A stretch of 64,000 nucleotides of DNA from Watersipora subatra. Lineage: Eukaryota; Bryozoa; Gymnolaemata; Cheilostomatida; Watersiporidae. Both the position numbers and the translations under genes were made by a program. Location: assembly GCF_963576615.1 (NCBI RefSeq), contig NC_088717.1, positions 26,749,513 through 26,813,512 on the forward strand. Direction: 5' to 3'. Shown piece by piece: positions 11,292-23,600 of this stretch (positions are counted from its first letter, which is position 1; every line of letters begins with the position of its first letter). The notes beneath the pieces were generated by a model. It made no database searches, was not told the origin of the DNA, and saw only the letters and a list, made by a program, of their open reading frames with translations.

Positions 11292-11388
11292 GATATAGAT
11301 GTGTGATTAATTTACTTATCGGTTTTATAGTGGTAATACCGTTTTACTTGCACGATCTTACGAAAGCTAATCTTCTGCACTGTTGTAG

Positions 11389-11629
11389 CAATGAGTTATA
11401 AAAACATGTCTGAAGAGTCATCAATTAGCAGCGCTGATAGCCTTCATAGAGGCTCTCAGCCTACTGACAATCATACTGCTCCTTCAACACCGTCCACACC
11501 ACCAGCGATTCTCACCATCACCAGAGAAGGCGCTCAGCAACCAACTGTTCTAGCTGTACATACATCATCAACTCTTACCAAAAAAGGTCATTTGCTAATA
11601 AAATCTTTTGTTGCAGGTGCTGAGAGCCT
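11389..11629 (+). CDS. VSP gene, proposed first coding exon
   Basis: Begins two bases before ATG 11391, right after an acceptor-like TTCTGCACTGTTGTAG, so a 5' UTR exon probably lies upstream. Encodes a Ser/Thr/Pro-rich, soluble stretch (MSYKNMSEESSISSADSL). The strong donor at 11630 (GTAAGT) leaves phase 2, which does not fit the next exon; the weaker donor after 11616 (GTGCTG) leaves phase 1, which does. Membership of the gene is inferred from position and openness, not homology. Confidence 0.5.
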
Positions 11630-14600
11630 GTAAGTATCTCTTCGCGATTCTGCTGCGCATTAACTGTTTGCTGTTATTGCTACATCTTGCATAGCTAGCT
11701 TAACAGCTAGTGTGTATAGGAGTTGTTTGTTCTTGTTACTAGTTTGTGTGATATTAGTTTATCATTTTGCATGTGCGTATGAGTTTACTAAAATTACTAA
11801 GAATCGAGTCTGGCTGGTAAGTTTTTAGTTTTTTCCAGTTTAATTAATTAGCAAATGCTATGGCCTGTGGTTGCACTATAGTGGAGAGTTCATGCACATT
11901 ATAATTGGTTGATTAACACTTCTACTTCTTATTTAGTAATGAACACAGGCTATGGTTATCTATACTGTATATATCTCTCTCAAAGTTGCTCGTGTATGTG
12001 TTCGTGTATTCCTCTGTTGTTGTGAATGTCTAGCTATAGCTATTATTTTAGCATTGCGCCCATTGATGCCCCTGTTAAGAAATATTTTGAGACCTAAGTA
12101 TATGCAAGACGATGCTTTTTCGTCTTTGTTTCGTTAGAGCTAATTTATTCTGCCCCACGATATTGACAGTAACTCACCTCAAACTTAAAATTTGGTGATT
12201 TGTGTACTGACTGTTTACGTTATTAAGAGATATACGTTGCTCACCATGGCGAGTTCAGCGTTATCCATTTTTGATAAAACGAATAAATAAAAAAGCTTTA
12301 GTTAAAAATTTCAAGTTTATTGAAACATCCTTCAAGTATGTGTTTAGTAAATTAAATTCATTCAAGTTAGATTCAGTGTTTATGTTACACATCTGTCTCG
12401 AAAGTAAAAACTCTCCATGTAGTACATTTTAATGTTATATTATCTTGCAGATAATATAACATTAAAACATATAAGATAATACCACAATATGACATTTTGT
12501 GGTTATTTTCTTGCAGATAATATCTACAAAATGCACTAAAGTCGTTGTAGGTACCTATGGTTACTAAGGTTAACATATTGTTTTGTTACCATGTTTAATT
12601 TTGATGATTTTACCAGGAGGTGATTGCATTAGATAATGACTGAGTTTCTATACCACACTGTGTACGTCTATAGCCTACAATATTTCCGCATCCCAACACT
12701 GGCATGCCCATTATTGCATGCCAACACTGAAATGAACTGAAATCATATAAATTATATACCAAATCATTTTTGATTGTAATTGTAGCAAAATAGAATATAT
12801 ATAGCCATTACTTGCTGATGATTTCACATTTACATTTAAACACCTTTACAGTTTTAGTTTTCATCCTGACTTATTTCAACAAAACACTTCTTTCAAGTTA
12901 TGAAGTTTGAAAGTTACAGTTGTTTGACAAAGTTTTAAAACCTTTACAAATGTTTTTCTTTTCGCTCTTAATTTATTTTAATTACACAAAACACTTCTCT
13001 CATGATATGTAGTTTGAAAGTTAAAGTGGCAAAAGTTGTTATATATATAAATCAATTTTCTGACCAAAGTCTTTTTCATTACCTGGGCAATGCCAGGTAG
13101 TACAGCTAGTCTATAAATAAATCCTAGAATTTGTCTGTGTGTCCTTCGGTATGTCAGGCTATAGTTATTTAAATCTTGGAATTAAAAGCTCACATTCTGC
13201 TGGATTTGATCTCACAAAGATCACAACTGCGTGTTGCGAAGGGTGCATTTAGCCACCGAGCTATGCTGTTCTTACAATTCTATTGCTTTTATTACACACC
13301 GTATATCGTATGCACGCGCTAAATGTGCACTTTTGATTATTAACTAATGTTACCTTTAGAATTTTTTTTTTTTAAATTGTTTAAAAACTAATTTTTCGTG
13401 CCATTACTTATTTTTTTAATTGGTAATTTTAAAATGTGCCGTTACACTTCTATTGCGATTGTTTAAGTGTAAATGTGAAATCATTAGCAAATAATGGCTA
13501 AATATAGTCTGTTTTGCTACGATTACAATGAAAGATTATTTGATATACAATTATATGATTTTAGTTTGTTTCAGTGATGGCATCATAAGGTGAAAATATC
13601 ATATAGAGTGGTATAGAAACCCATATTAACTATTTCATGCAAACACCTGGTAAAAATCATCATCATTAAAAAATAGTAACAAAACAATATGTTAACCTTA
13701 GGAACTATAGTTACCTACAATAACTTTAGTGCATTTGGTGGTTATGATCTGCAAGAAAATGTAACATTACAATGTACTATGCCTAGAACATACCGTGGGG
13801 AAGTTTCACCTTCGAGACAGGCGTGTAACATAAACGCTGAATCTAACTAAAATGAATTTAGCTTACTAAACACATTTAGTAAACTTCAAACTTTCAACTA
13901 CAGTTTTATTACTCATTTGTCTGCGAATCTATTTTTACCATAACGGATAACGCTGAACTGGCCATGGCGCGTAACGTATATATTTTAATAACGTATATAA
14001 TCAGTACGCCAAATTTAAACTTCGAGAGAAATTTTTGTTGATTTTTATGGCGTGAAAACAAATTCGCCTTAATATGGCAAAGAGGAAGAAGCATCGTGGT
14101 GCATAGTAAGTGAAAAAATCTTACAACAGGGCATCGAAACCCGTAGGCGCAATTTATCAATTATACGTCATTTAGCGTGTAAAATCGAGGAAAATGTAGG
14201 CCTCTACGGTATATAGTAAGAGCTATGTACCGTTATCGCAAAAGCCTTTGTAGACTTGTAGTTCGTCGATTGGTTTACAAACATGCGGTTTAAATCTGCA
14301 TGATTTCAAATCCAGCACGATTCGAGCTTTTCGTTCCAAGATTTCAATAGCTATAGCTGGACATACCGAAGAACAGAATTACAGAAAACATGCAAACTTT
14401 GAGATTTATATATATATACTAGCTGTGCTACTGGACGTTGTCCGGGATTAATATCAGCTTACAAACAATGAGAGTTGCCTGCCACTTGCTATTAGCGTGG
14501 CACATTGCCAATTGATAACTAGAGTAAGCTAAACTAATAAGAGCTATCAGCTTCTCGTGACGTTATGCTATCACCCTGCGTAGTAACGGAAAGCCGTAGC

Positions 14601-17600
14601 GTATTTGCTCCTGTGTATAGCAGCATATATCGCCTAGATATTTATCAAGCGTGCGTGGCTGAAATAGTAAGGCATCGGACTGGCAAACTGGATGAATGGA
14701 GATCAAATCTTCAGCGATACGGATTCTTTAGTCCAAGATTTTAATAGCTATAGCTGGAGCCATTATTGAATGCTGTAGTCTAGTGGATAAGCTCGACACC
14801 TCAGATCTGGAGGTTCCGAGATCAGATTTTCTGCAAAGTGGATTTTTCGTTACTAAAACGTTATCGCTATAACTGGACAGACGGACACTGCGATTTATAG
14901 ATATACTAGCTGTGCTACCCGGCGTTGCCCGGGTAATAAAAAAGTCTTTGGACAGAAAATTGATTTGTATTTAACATATAACAACATTTGCCATTCTACC
15001 TAAAGGCATCTGTAAAGGTTTTCAAACTTTGTCAAGCAACTTTTAAACTTCATATCATGAGAAAAAATATTTTGGGCAAGTCGAATAAATTAAAAAAATA
15101 AAATGACTATAAAAAGGTTTAGATGTAAAAGTGAAATAATTAGCAGGTAATAGCTAAATTAAGTCTGTTTTGCTACGATTACAATATGAGATGATTCGGT
15201 AATGATACAATTAATACGAACTGAGAAAACAAAATAAAAATTCTGAATATGTTGAATTAATAATAACAATTCTTGCATAGAAGTGTGTGTATAAAAAAGT
15301 TACTGTTCCACCAACAGCTATCCATCAAAACTCTGAATACGACGATACTGGTACGCCGATGTGTAAAAATGAGATATTGTATAGTGTCTTTGTCTGATCG
15401 AAGGTGAGAGAATCTAGATTTTAGAGGTTATTCCTACTCGAGATAATACTAATACTCATACAATCTTTGTTTTCAAGAATCATTCTGTATATATTATTAT
15501 ATTATCCCAACAATATTATATTATTATAACACTATAAAAATCTGTACAGGAACAATTACACTGTAGATTGTATTTATACACTCTTAAATATTAACCTTTC
15601 ATCTTAGCCCACAAAAAGGGGCATGTTTCTGTTTTTGTTTATGTATTATTTTTAATCAATAAAGAGTTCATCATCATCGAGATAATACAATTGTCCGCTT
15701 GGAAAGTCTTAACCTTTACGGCGATTTATCAATTGAACCTTAAGAAAAGCCGGAAATAGAGGTTCACAAAAACGCAAAAAAGGCATCGTGTTTCATGGAA
15801 TTAATAGAGTTTAGTCGCCAAATTCTAATATCGAGAGAGTCTATTGTCGATATCATTTTGCCGAAAATAAATTAGCCCTAATACGTTGAGGACAAAAAAG
15901 CATCGCGTGTCATGGAGCTAAAAGTTTATAGAGTTGTAATTATTACGTCATTTTTGTGTGATAACAGAAAACGATGAATAGGTTATGTATAGAGGCGCAC
16001 TAACTAGAGATTCTGGTTATGCACCCTAGGGGTGAAAAAAAAGACACAGAATAGCTGCACCCTTATATAAGCTGCATGGCTCAAATCATCAGACAAAAGT
16101 AGCGGCTGATAGTCCGAAAAGTACGGTGCTCATATTAATGCAGTTCGCTTTGTACGACCGAATCGAAAAAGGAAAGACTACCCCTAAGACACTTATGTAT
16201 TCGCCTCATCTAACTTTCGCGTTTTCGCGGAGCCATCCTCTCGCGAAAATTTCATATGCGAAACTAAGCTATCATAATGAACGAGCGAAAACGCGAAATT
16301 AAATAGCTTTGTTCATTGATAGTCCAAGAAACAAATGGCAGCAAGCGATCAAATTGCATTATCGACCTCGCCCACACCATTCTACCTGCGGTTCACAATT
16401 ACAAACTAGTCCCAAATTGAAATTTTTTTCTTATCGGTGAACCGAACCTGAGAAATCTAATTATGTTTGTTCCACTGCATTTATTTTCACATCACTATAT
16501 TTTCGCACTCATCAGAGTTGCGAAATTAAGTTGCAGTGAAATTTTACTATGTATGCTACTCACAAAACTAAATACTAGCGAAATATAAGTGTCCTAGGGT
16601 ACTCTATAAGGTGGACAAACACTCACACACACACACAAATATACAAACAAATTTTTTGCCATTTATATAGTAGATATTTATATAGATGTATATATACCGT
16701 ATATATAAATATTTGCTGAATGCCTGGAGTTGCCCGGGTAATAAAGAGTTTTTGCTGAGAAAATTTATTTTCAATCAACATTGCATCATTTTAATAAAGT
16801 TTATGCTATATAGTAGACGCTCCTATAACACAAATTCCTGACAGCGTAAAAAATTTATACAGTTTTTGCTTCATACTAAAAATTTCCATATAATGTAGTG
16901 TCAAGAAGAGGCAACTTTTCAAATTCTATTTGAATGGTAACATATCAGAAAAAGAAACAGAAAAATGCCGTACGTATATCATTATATCTATTGTATTCAC
17001 AACTTCCATGACATTTTAGTTCCTCGTGTTAGATCGTCAGATGCCTCGAGGTAGATAGCTGCGCAATTGTTAATAAATATGGTCGATTGGTGCGGGTGTT
17101 ACAGCGTCGGTCTACCATTATGAATGTAACGAGTTGTGAGTATTGATAAAAGTCAACTTTTATCCTAACCTTGACCTGGGGTTCAGATAGACGAAGAACA
17201 GGTAAACACCGCTCATTTTATAGTAAAAATATATTTTTGTTTACTTTATTGCAGCCGTATAAAATATTTGTTATTAGTTTTACTCTGCAGATCGACTCTG
17301 TTGTCTAAAAAAATGAACAAATCGTTGTAAACGGATGTCAGATATGTGCGTTCCTCATCAGCTTATTGTAATATTACCACAATCATAGTCTATAAAACCA
17401 GTGAAACTGATCAGAAAAAGGAGACACGCTGTCGATGCAAACTAATAATATTACAGTTACGATACAGCCAACAAATTAAAAAGTTGTATCTAGTTTTCAT
17501 TTTATATGATTAAAAGGGTGAGTTTGAAAAGATCTTGGAAATGTTTAGACAATTTGTGTCTATATCTATATATATTAAAGTGACAATGCGCATTATTTTG

Positions 17601-20600
17601 TTTCACATTTGGTAGACCCAATTCCAGCATCGAATTTGAATGGGACAGGAGATACCGGGGTCACGAAGGTAATGACATCACAGCAAGCGCACAAGAGGCA
17701 ACTTGCTGTAAGCTCAAGCGAGGATAATTCCTCTTTTCCATCTGCATCGAATCTAAAAGATTTTGAATGTCCTGCCGGAGACCGATACAAAATTCACACT
17801 TCTCAGTTAGAGTGAGTATCCTGTTTCGTGCGCTTGGAAGTTTGACTTTGTACCAAAGTTCAAAGTATTTAGTAGATCTCGACATACGAGTTTAATGCGT
17901 TCCGCGACAAAGCTCGTATGTCAATGATCTTGCATCTCAAATCGATTTGTTTTAATATAAAATAACAAAATACAAATAAATCATCTGAAAGAAATACCTA
18001 AAAACAGGATATTGATTTAAAAAATGTGTTTTTAATTGTTTTAATTCATTACTATGCTTGAAAAGTAACAAATACCTATTTAATGGTTATGCTCTGCAAT
18101 AAAATGCAGCATTATTATGTGCAGTGCGCCCTCGCCATACGATTTTAATCCATTCCAGGGTGGGCATCATATAGTGAAAATGTCGTATAGAGGGATATAG
18201 AAACCCATAGTAATTATATAACGCCGACATTCCCTCGTAAAAATCATCAAAATTTTATACAATTGCTGTACATATTAAAACTTAGTAAAAATATGTTAAC
18301 CTTAGTAGCTAGCTACATGTATAGTTACTGTAGGTAACTTTAGTGTATTTAGTGGCTATGATCTGCAATAAAATGTAGCATTACAATGTACAGTGTGTAT
18401 GTGCAAGAGCAGCAGTACATACCATAGGGAGTTCTTACCTTTGAGACAGGTGTGTGACATAAACTTTGAATTTACCCTAAATGAATTTAAACACACAGAG
18501 CTAAGTTTTAGTATGTATTTTTAATTATTTACCAAACTTCAACGTTTTCATCGCTAAAATTTTATCGCTAATCACTTTCCAGCTTTGTTTTCACTACAAT
18601 TTTTAACCGACCTTATTAAAACCTTTTTCAATTTGATTCGACAAGAAAGCCCGGGTGATGGTGTTATCGAAAGCGGCATCTTGCATACTTCACCATTTAA
18701 TGGCCATCAAAAGGAAAAATAAAATTTCATTACTGTATATTTGGAGTGACATGACTCGAGCTGGTACATGTAGTAGGTAGAGCAGAGAGGAGGCAAAAAA
18801 TCTTTCATACGCTAATAATGTTACTGTACACTTGAAAATGAAATTAATGCGTAATGAAGGGGATTTTTGTTAAAAGGTTAAGGGAAGTTGTCTGATCCCT
18901 GACCCTCTGTTATAAGGAATTGCAACTCCAACTTTTCTGCTAATTTCAAAACAAAGATGTTACTTCTTTTTACATGAGGAATGCTGAACTAGAAGAAATC
19001 GATCATCGTTTATCGTTCAAGGGTTTTGAGGTTTTCGGCGTACAGCATATTGGCATCTTTGTTATTTCAACGTAATAAGCACACCGACTGCCTAATTTGA
19101 ATTTCGAGCGAATTTTTTTGTTGAATTCATATGGCAAATTGGGATTCGTATGGCAAGGACAAAAAATCATTGTGTTCCATTTATTAAGGCGAAAAAATCA
19201 TATCATAGGGCATCATAACCTGAGGGCACTCTGTACAGTGCTTGGCTCTTTCTGTCTCCCTTCTTGACTGTCTTCCATCTTCACTTTTCATCGGCTTTAT
19301 TAAAACTTTTTTAAATTGATAAGATGAGAAACACTAAGCGATGCTGTTTTCGTAAGTAGCCTGTTAAATAATTAGCTACCTAGCAACCGCATCGAGTACC
19401 GTTTTGTATGTTTGTATCTCAAATTCGTTTCATCTCTCCAGGCAAAATTTTGTTTAGAATTTTGCTCTGGTCTCAAATTTCTCGTATGTCGCGGTATGTC
19501 TGTATATCAAATGAGTTGGCCTCATTTTTATCAGACAGTGCAAGTTTGGCAATCAACCATAACGTCTAAGACATATCATGATTACTACACATACCGATTT
19601 TATTTGTTGCATTATTCACTTAAATATGAAGGCATATTTAGCATGTCATTAAGACTGAGATGTATTCAAATGCTGTTGATAGTAAGTTGTGATCAACAGT
19701 GATAGCTGATGTTCACATCTTGCCTCCTAACACTGTTGGAATAAAGCCAGTTCCCATGTTTCTGTAGTGCAATATTGTTTGAAACACCGGGTGTGCAATA
19801 TTGTTCGGAATTCCCGTGGTGCAATATTATTTGGAATTCCTGTTGTGCAATATTGTTTGGAGTTTCCATGGTTCAACATTGTTCCAATTTTTCATGGTGC
19901 AATATAGTTTAAAACTTTAAAAATAATTATATTTCGCATAATTAAATTAGTTTATAGAGCTTAGTTTATAGCACTTACAACTTTTACAATCATTAAGTTC
20001 TATATTTTCTGTGAAGGATTCTTTTATCTGCTATTATTTTTTGTGTCTGCTATATCCACGACTCCCAAACACTTTATCGCAGATAACTGAGTATGATTTG
20101 TGTCTGCTATATCCACGACTCCCAAATGCTTAATCACAGATAAATGAGTATTTTTTGTGTACGCTGCTATATCCAAGACTCCCAAACACTTTATCGCAAA
20201 TACATGAGTATTTTTTGTGTCTGCTAGATCCACGACTCCCAAATGCTTTATCACAGATAAATGAGTATTTTTTGTGTCTGCTGTATCCACGACTCCCAAA
20301 CACTTTATCGCAAATAAATGAATATTCTTTGTGTCCACTATATCCATGACTCCCAAACACTTTATCGCAGATAACTGAGTATGATTTGTGTCTGCTATAT
20401 CCACGACTCCCAAATGCTTAATCACAGATAAATGAGTATTTTTTGTGTACGCTATATCCACGACTCCCAAACACTTTATCATAAATAAATGAGTATTCTT
20501 TGTGTCTGCTATATCCACGACTCCCAAACACTTTATCACAGATAAATGAGTATTCTTTGTGTAATTTCTAGAAATTCCACTGTCATACAGCCCACGACCA

Positions 20601-23600
20601 AAGTGATATTGGAAAAAAGAAAGGGTACTGATGGTTGAGAAATGCAATATTAGCAGTCAAATGACACTGCAGTGCAATAGGATAACTTCAATGGTAGCTG
20701 TAATGTACTGGGTAAAGGGTGTTATTATATACAACAAACAACAATAATGAAAGAAAAGATTATATGTTTATATCTCTCCCCCTGCAATAGGAGAAATGCA
20801 ATATTGGCCAATATTAGAAGTAAAACGCACTGTAAACGCAACCAATATAATATTGGTTATTCTAATAACCAATATTATATTAATAATCCCAAACCCCAGT
20901 AATACAGTAATAATAGAAAACTATACAGTAATAATAGAAAACCAATGAACAATTTTGTTTACATTTAAAAACGTCATAGTTAACAATATCAAGAAGTATC
21001 AAGAAGAATATCCAAACTTATAATTAAATATCGTAATCTCATAAAAATCGTTAGAAAAAAATATCATCGTCATTTCCTTTACTTACACTGCGTTGGACAT
21101 CAGTTAGAATACCGAAGTACTAAAATGTGTCTGAAATGTCTGTTAATTTGAAATTGGAAAAAATGAAACGATTTCAGTACTCCTACGTTAATCACCGAAA
21201 CCTTCGGCAATTCGACAATGCTATAGACTGGTGAAACATGCACGTTATTTTTATGTGAAATGTGCACGATTGAATCGTTCTATTTTTTGTCGCTTGGCGT
21301 TTCAATTTCCGGTCTTAACTTTTATAAAAGTGAGGCTTGGCAAGTTTTAATAACGATTTTTGTCCAAATAAATCTCTATTTGTGTATAATTCGATCAGAT
21401 GGGTAAGTTTTTAAAGAATTTCGATAATTTACAAAGATTTGGTAACATATTTAAATAGGCCTATATGTGTTTTGTATCGTTATTATACTTTAACTAATCT
21501 ACAAAACGATGGTTAAATTTGTTGATGAAATTTTAATACAAGGGTTCGTCTCATTGTTGATGAATAATTTTCGTAAGTTGTGTGCACATGCATTTATCAT
21601 AAAAACTCCCAAACTTCGCATCCGCTCGTTTGGTCGTGGGATTATTTCTCCTTCATCAATTACGAAAGCTTATACATTAGCTATCATTCAACTTGGTTTA
21701 ACGTTGTTTACTTGTTTCTCAGTGATGAAGTGTTTGGGAGTCGTGGATATAGCGTACACAAAGAATACTCATTTATCTGTGATAAATTAAACCAACGTGT
21801 CGATCTAGAAAATTATCAGTATACCTGTATCTAAAAATTGTATATATACATATACAATATATGTACAATATATATGTGTGTATATACATATACAATACAT
21901 ATATTTTGTATATATATTGTATATATATTATTGTAATACTATGTATGTAATATTATTGAGAATGAATTGACATCAGAAAATTAATATAGCTATGAGCATC
22001 TCTATTTCTTTATTACGTAAAAGAAATACCGATATCAGAACAAAAGATGACCAAAATACATGTAAACTTGTCACTTTCATAGTGGTTGGCTACCTAAACA
22101 CCTCATCTACAAATTAAGTTCTATATAATATTCTCCTGATACTATCTCAGAAGGAAGTTTATTATAACAATATTTTTATCGTACAGTCATACCTTGACAT
22201 AGGAACTTGATGCGTTCAAGGACTGAGCTCGTATAGGTATCTCTTTTCTCATATCTCTAAACACCATTTCCTATATAAAATAACTAAATACAAATTAATC
22301 CGTTGGAACACTATGAAAAAAAACACCTAAAAACACGATATTAAGATGCAAAAATGCGTTTTAATTGTTGTTATTCATTACCTACGCTCACTAAGTAACA
22401 AATAGCTATTTAGTAGTTATGATCTGTAATAAACTGTAATATTGCTATGTAGAGTACTGTATGGAGTTCATACCAAGTTGTGACAGACGGTAGTGGCTAA
22501 CAATAGTGTGAGAAAGACTTGACAGCAACAAGTTCGGCAAACTAGACTTTTGTGGCGCTACATAAAATCATTTTTGAATTTAACTTACGGTTTTTATTTT
22601 TTATTACCTATTTGTTTCTGGCCCTCCGCTTTCTGCCTCACTTTCACTGTAAATTTTAGCCGGCCTCTTCAAAAGCTCTTGCAAGCTGATTTCTCGAGAA
22701 AGACCAGTGCCATCCAGAACTGGCTTGCCTGCTCATATCTCAAAGTTTTTCCATATCTCGGGGCAGAAACTTCCTTAAAATTTTGCTCGTACCTCAATTT
22801 TCTCATGTATCAAGGGCACTTTTATGTCGAGGCATGAATGTATAGGTTTGAATTAAATATAGGAAGATAGTGGTATTGTTGTTTTAATTTGGCCACTCTT
22901 TAAGAAGGTTTGCCAGTTCATTTAAAAGAAAACTTGACGTTTCAAGTTTCAGCAATATATCTATCTATAGTAATGATAAGAACTATCAATTTGACAAATT
23001 TTACCGATAACGGGTTTTATAAGTTTCTAGAATCCCAACAAACTCGTGAGCAACAATATCTCATGAATTGTCGATAGTAGCACTGCTTCATTATCAGTAC
23101 TAGTGCGCTGGCAGTCTTGTGTGCTGTGAGAAGTTGTCATGTGTAATAACTATGTGTACAATTATTCCGTGGTGCAGCAAGGTGATCGAGCAGCACATTG
23201 GTAGCACGCTTGGTTGGAGATCCGAATATTTTGGTTCGATTCCTGTGTGGTGCGTTCCTTTTTTTAATGCTCTTAGCTTATGGTAAAGATTATAGAGATG
23301 GATGTTAGTATGGATAGCAATGCAGCATGGTTAGGTTAGTTACAACAGGTTAGTAATGCAAGATATCTCCATTAGAAGGTATGAAGCTATCAGCCCTGTT
23401 TAGTCTAACAGTGCATATCTACTAAATTTTTAGCTGAGGCCTCCTAAATGTTTATGAATTCATGGTAACTGTTCATCAGCACAATTAACAGAGCCTGAAT
23501 TTTCTGTATCAGTTTGTTTTACTTCAGCTTATAGCCTTATATGCAAAGTAAGCGTTTCTATGAAGATTGTCCAAAATACATTTGCGCTATTTATACTCTG

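Larger units (their letters stand above)
11630..17615. other. VSP intron rich in transposon copies
   Basis: About 6 kb between proposed exons, filled with Helitron-like copies and tRNA-derived SINEs listed separately. A short missing exon cannot be excluded. 15.2-17.6 kb shows further degraded Helitron-like blocks and no coding frame. Confidence 0.5.

Noticed and set aside
20024-20647. 207-codon minus-strand frame with KCLGVVDIADTKNTHLS repeats
   Set aside because: Direct translation of the 57-62-bp minisatellite; length changes between units are not constrained to keep frame.
23160-23250. A functional tRNA gene suggested by A and B boxes
   Set aside because: The surrounding head and tail recur in four other places and the cloverleaf is poor; it is a SINE.
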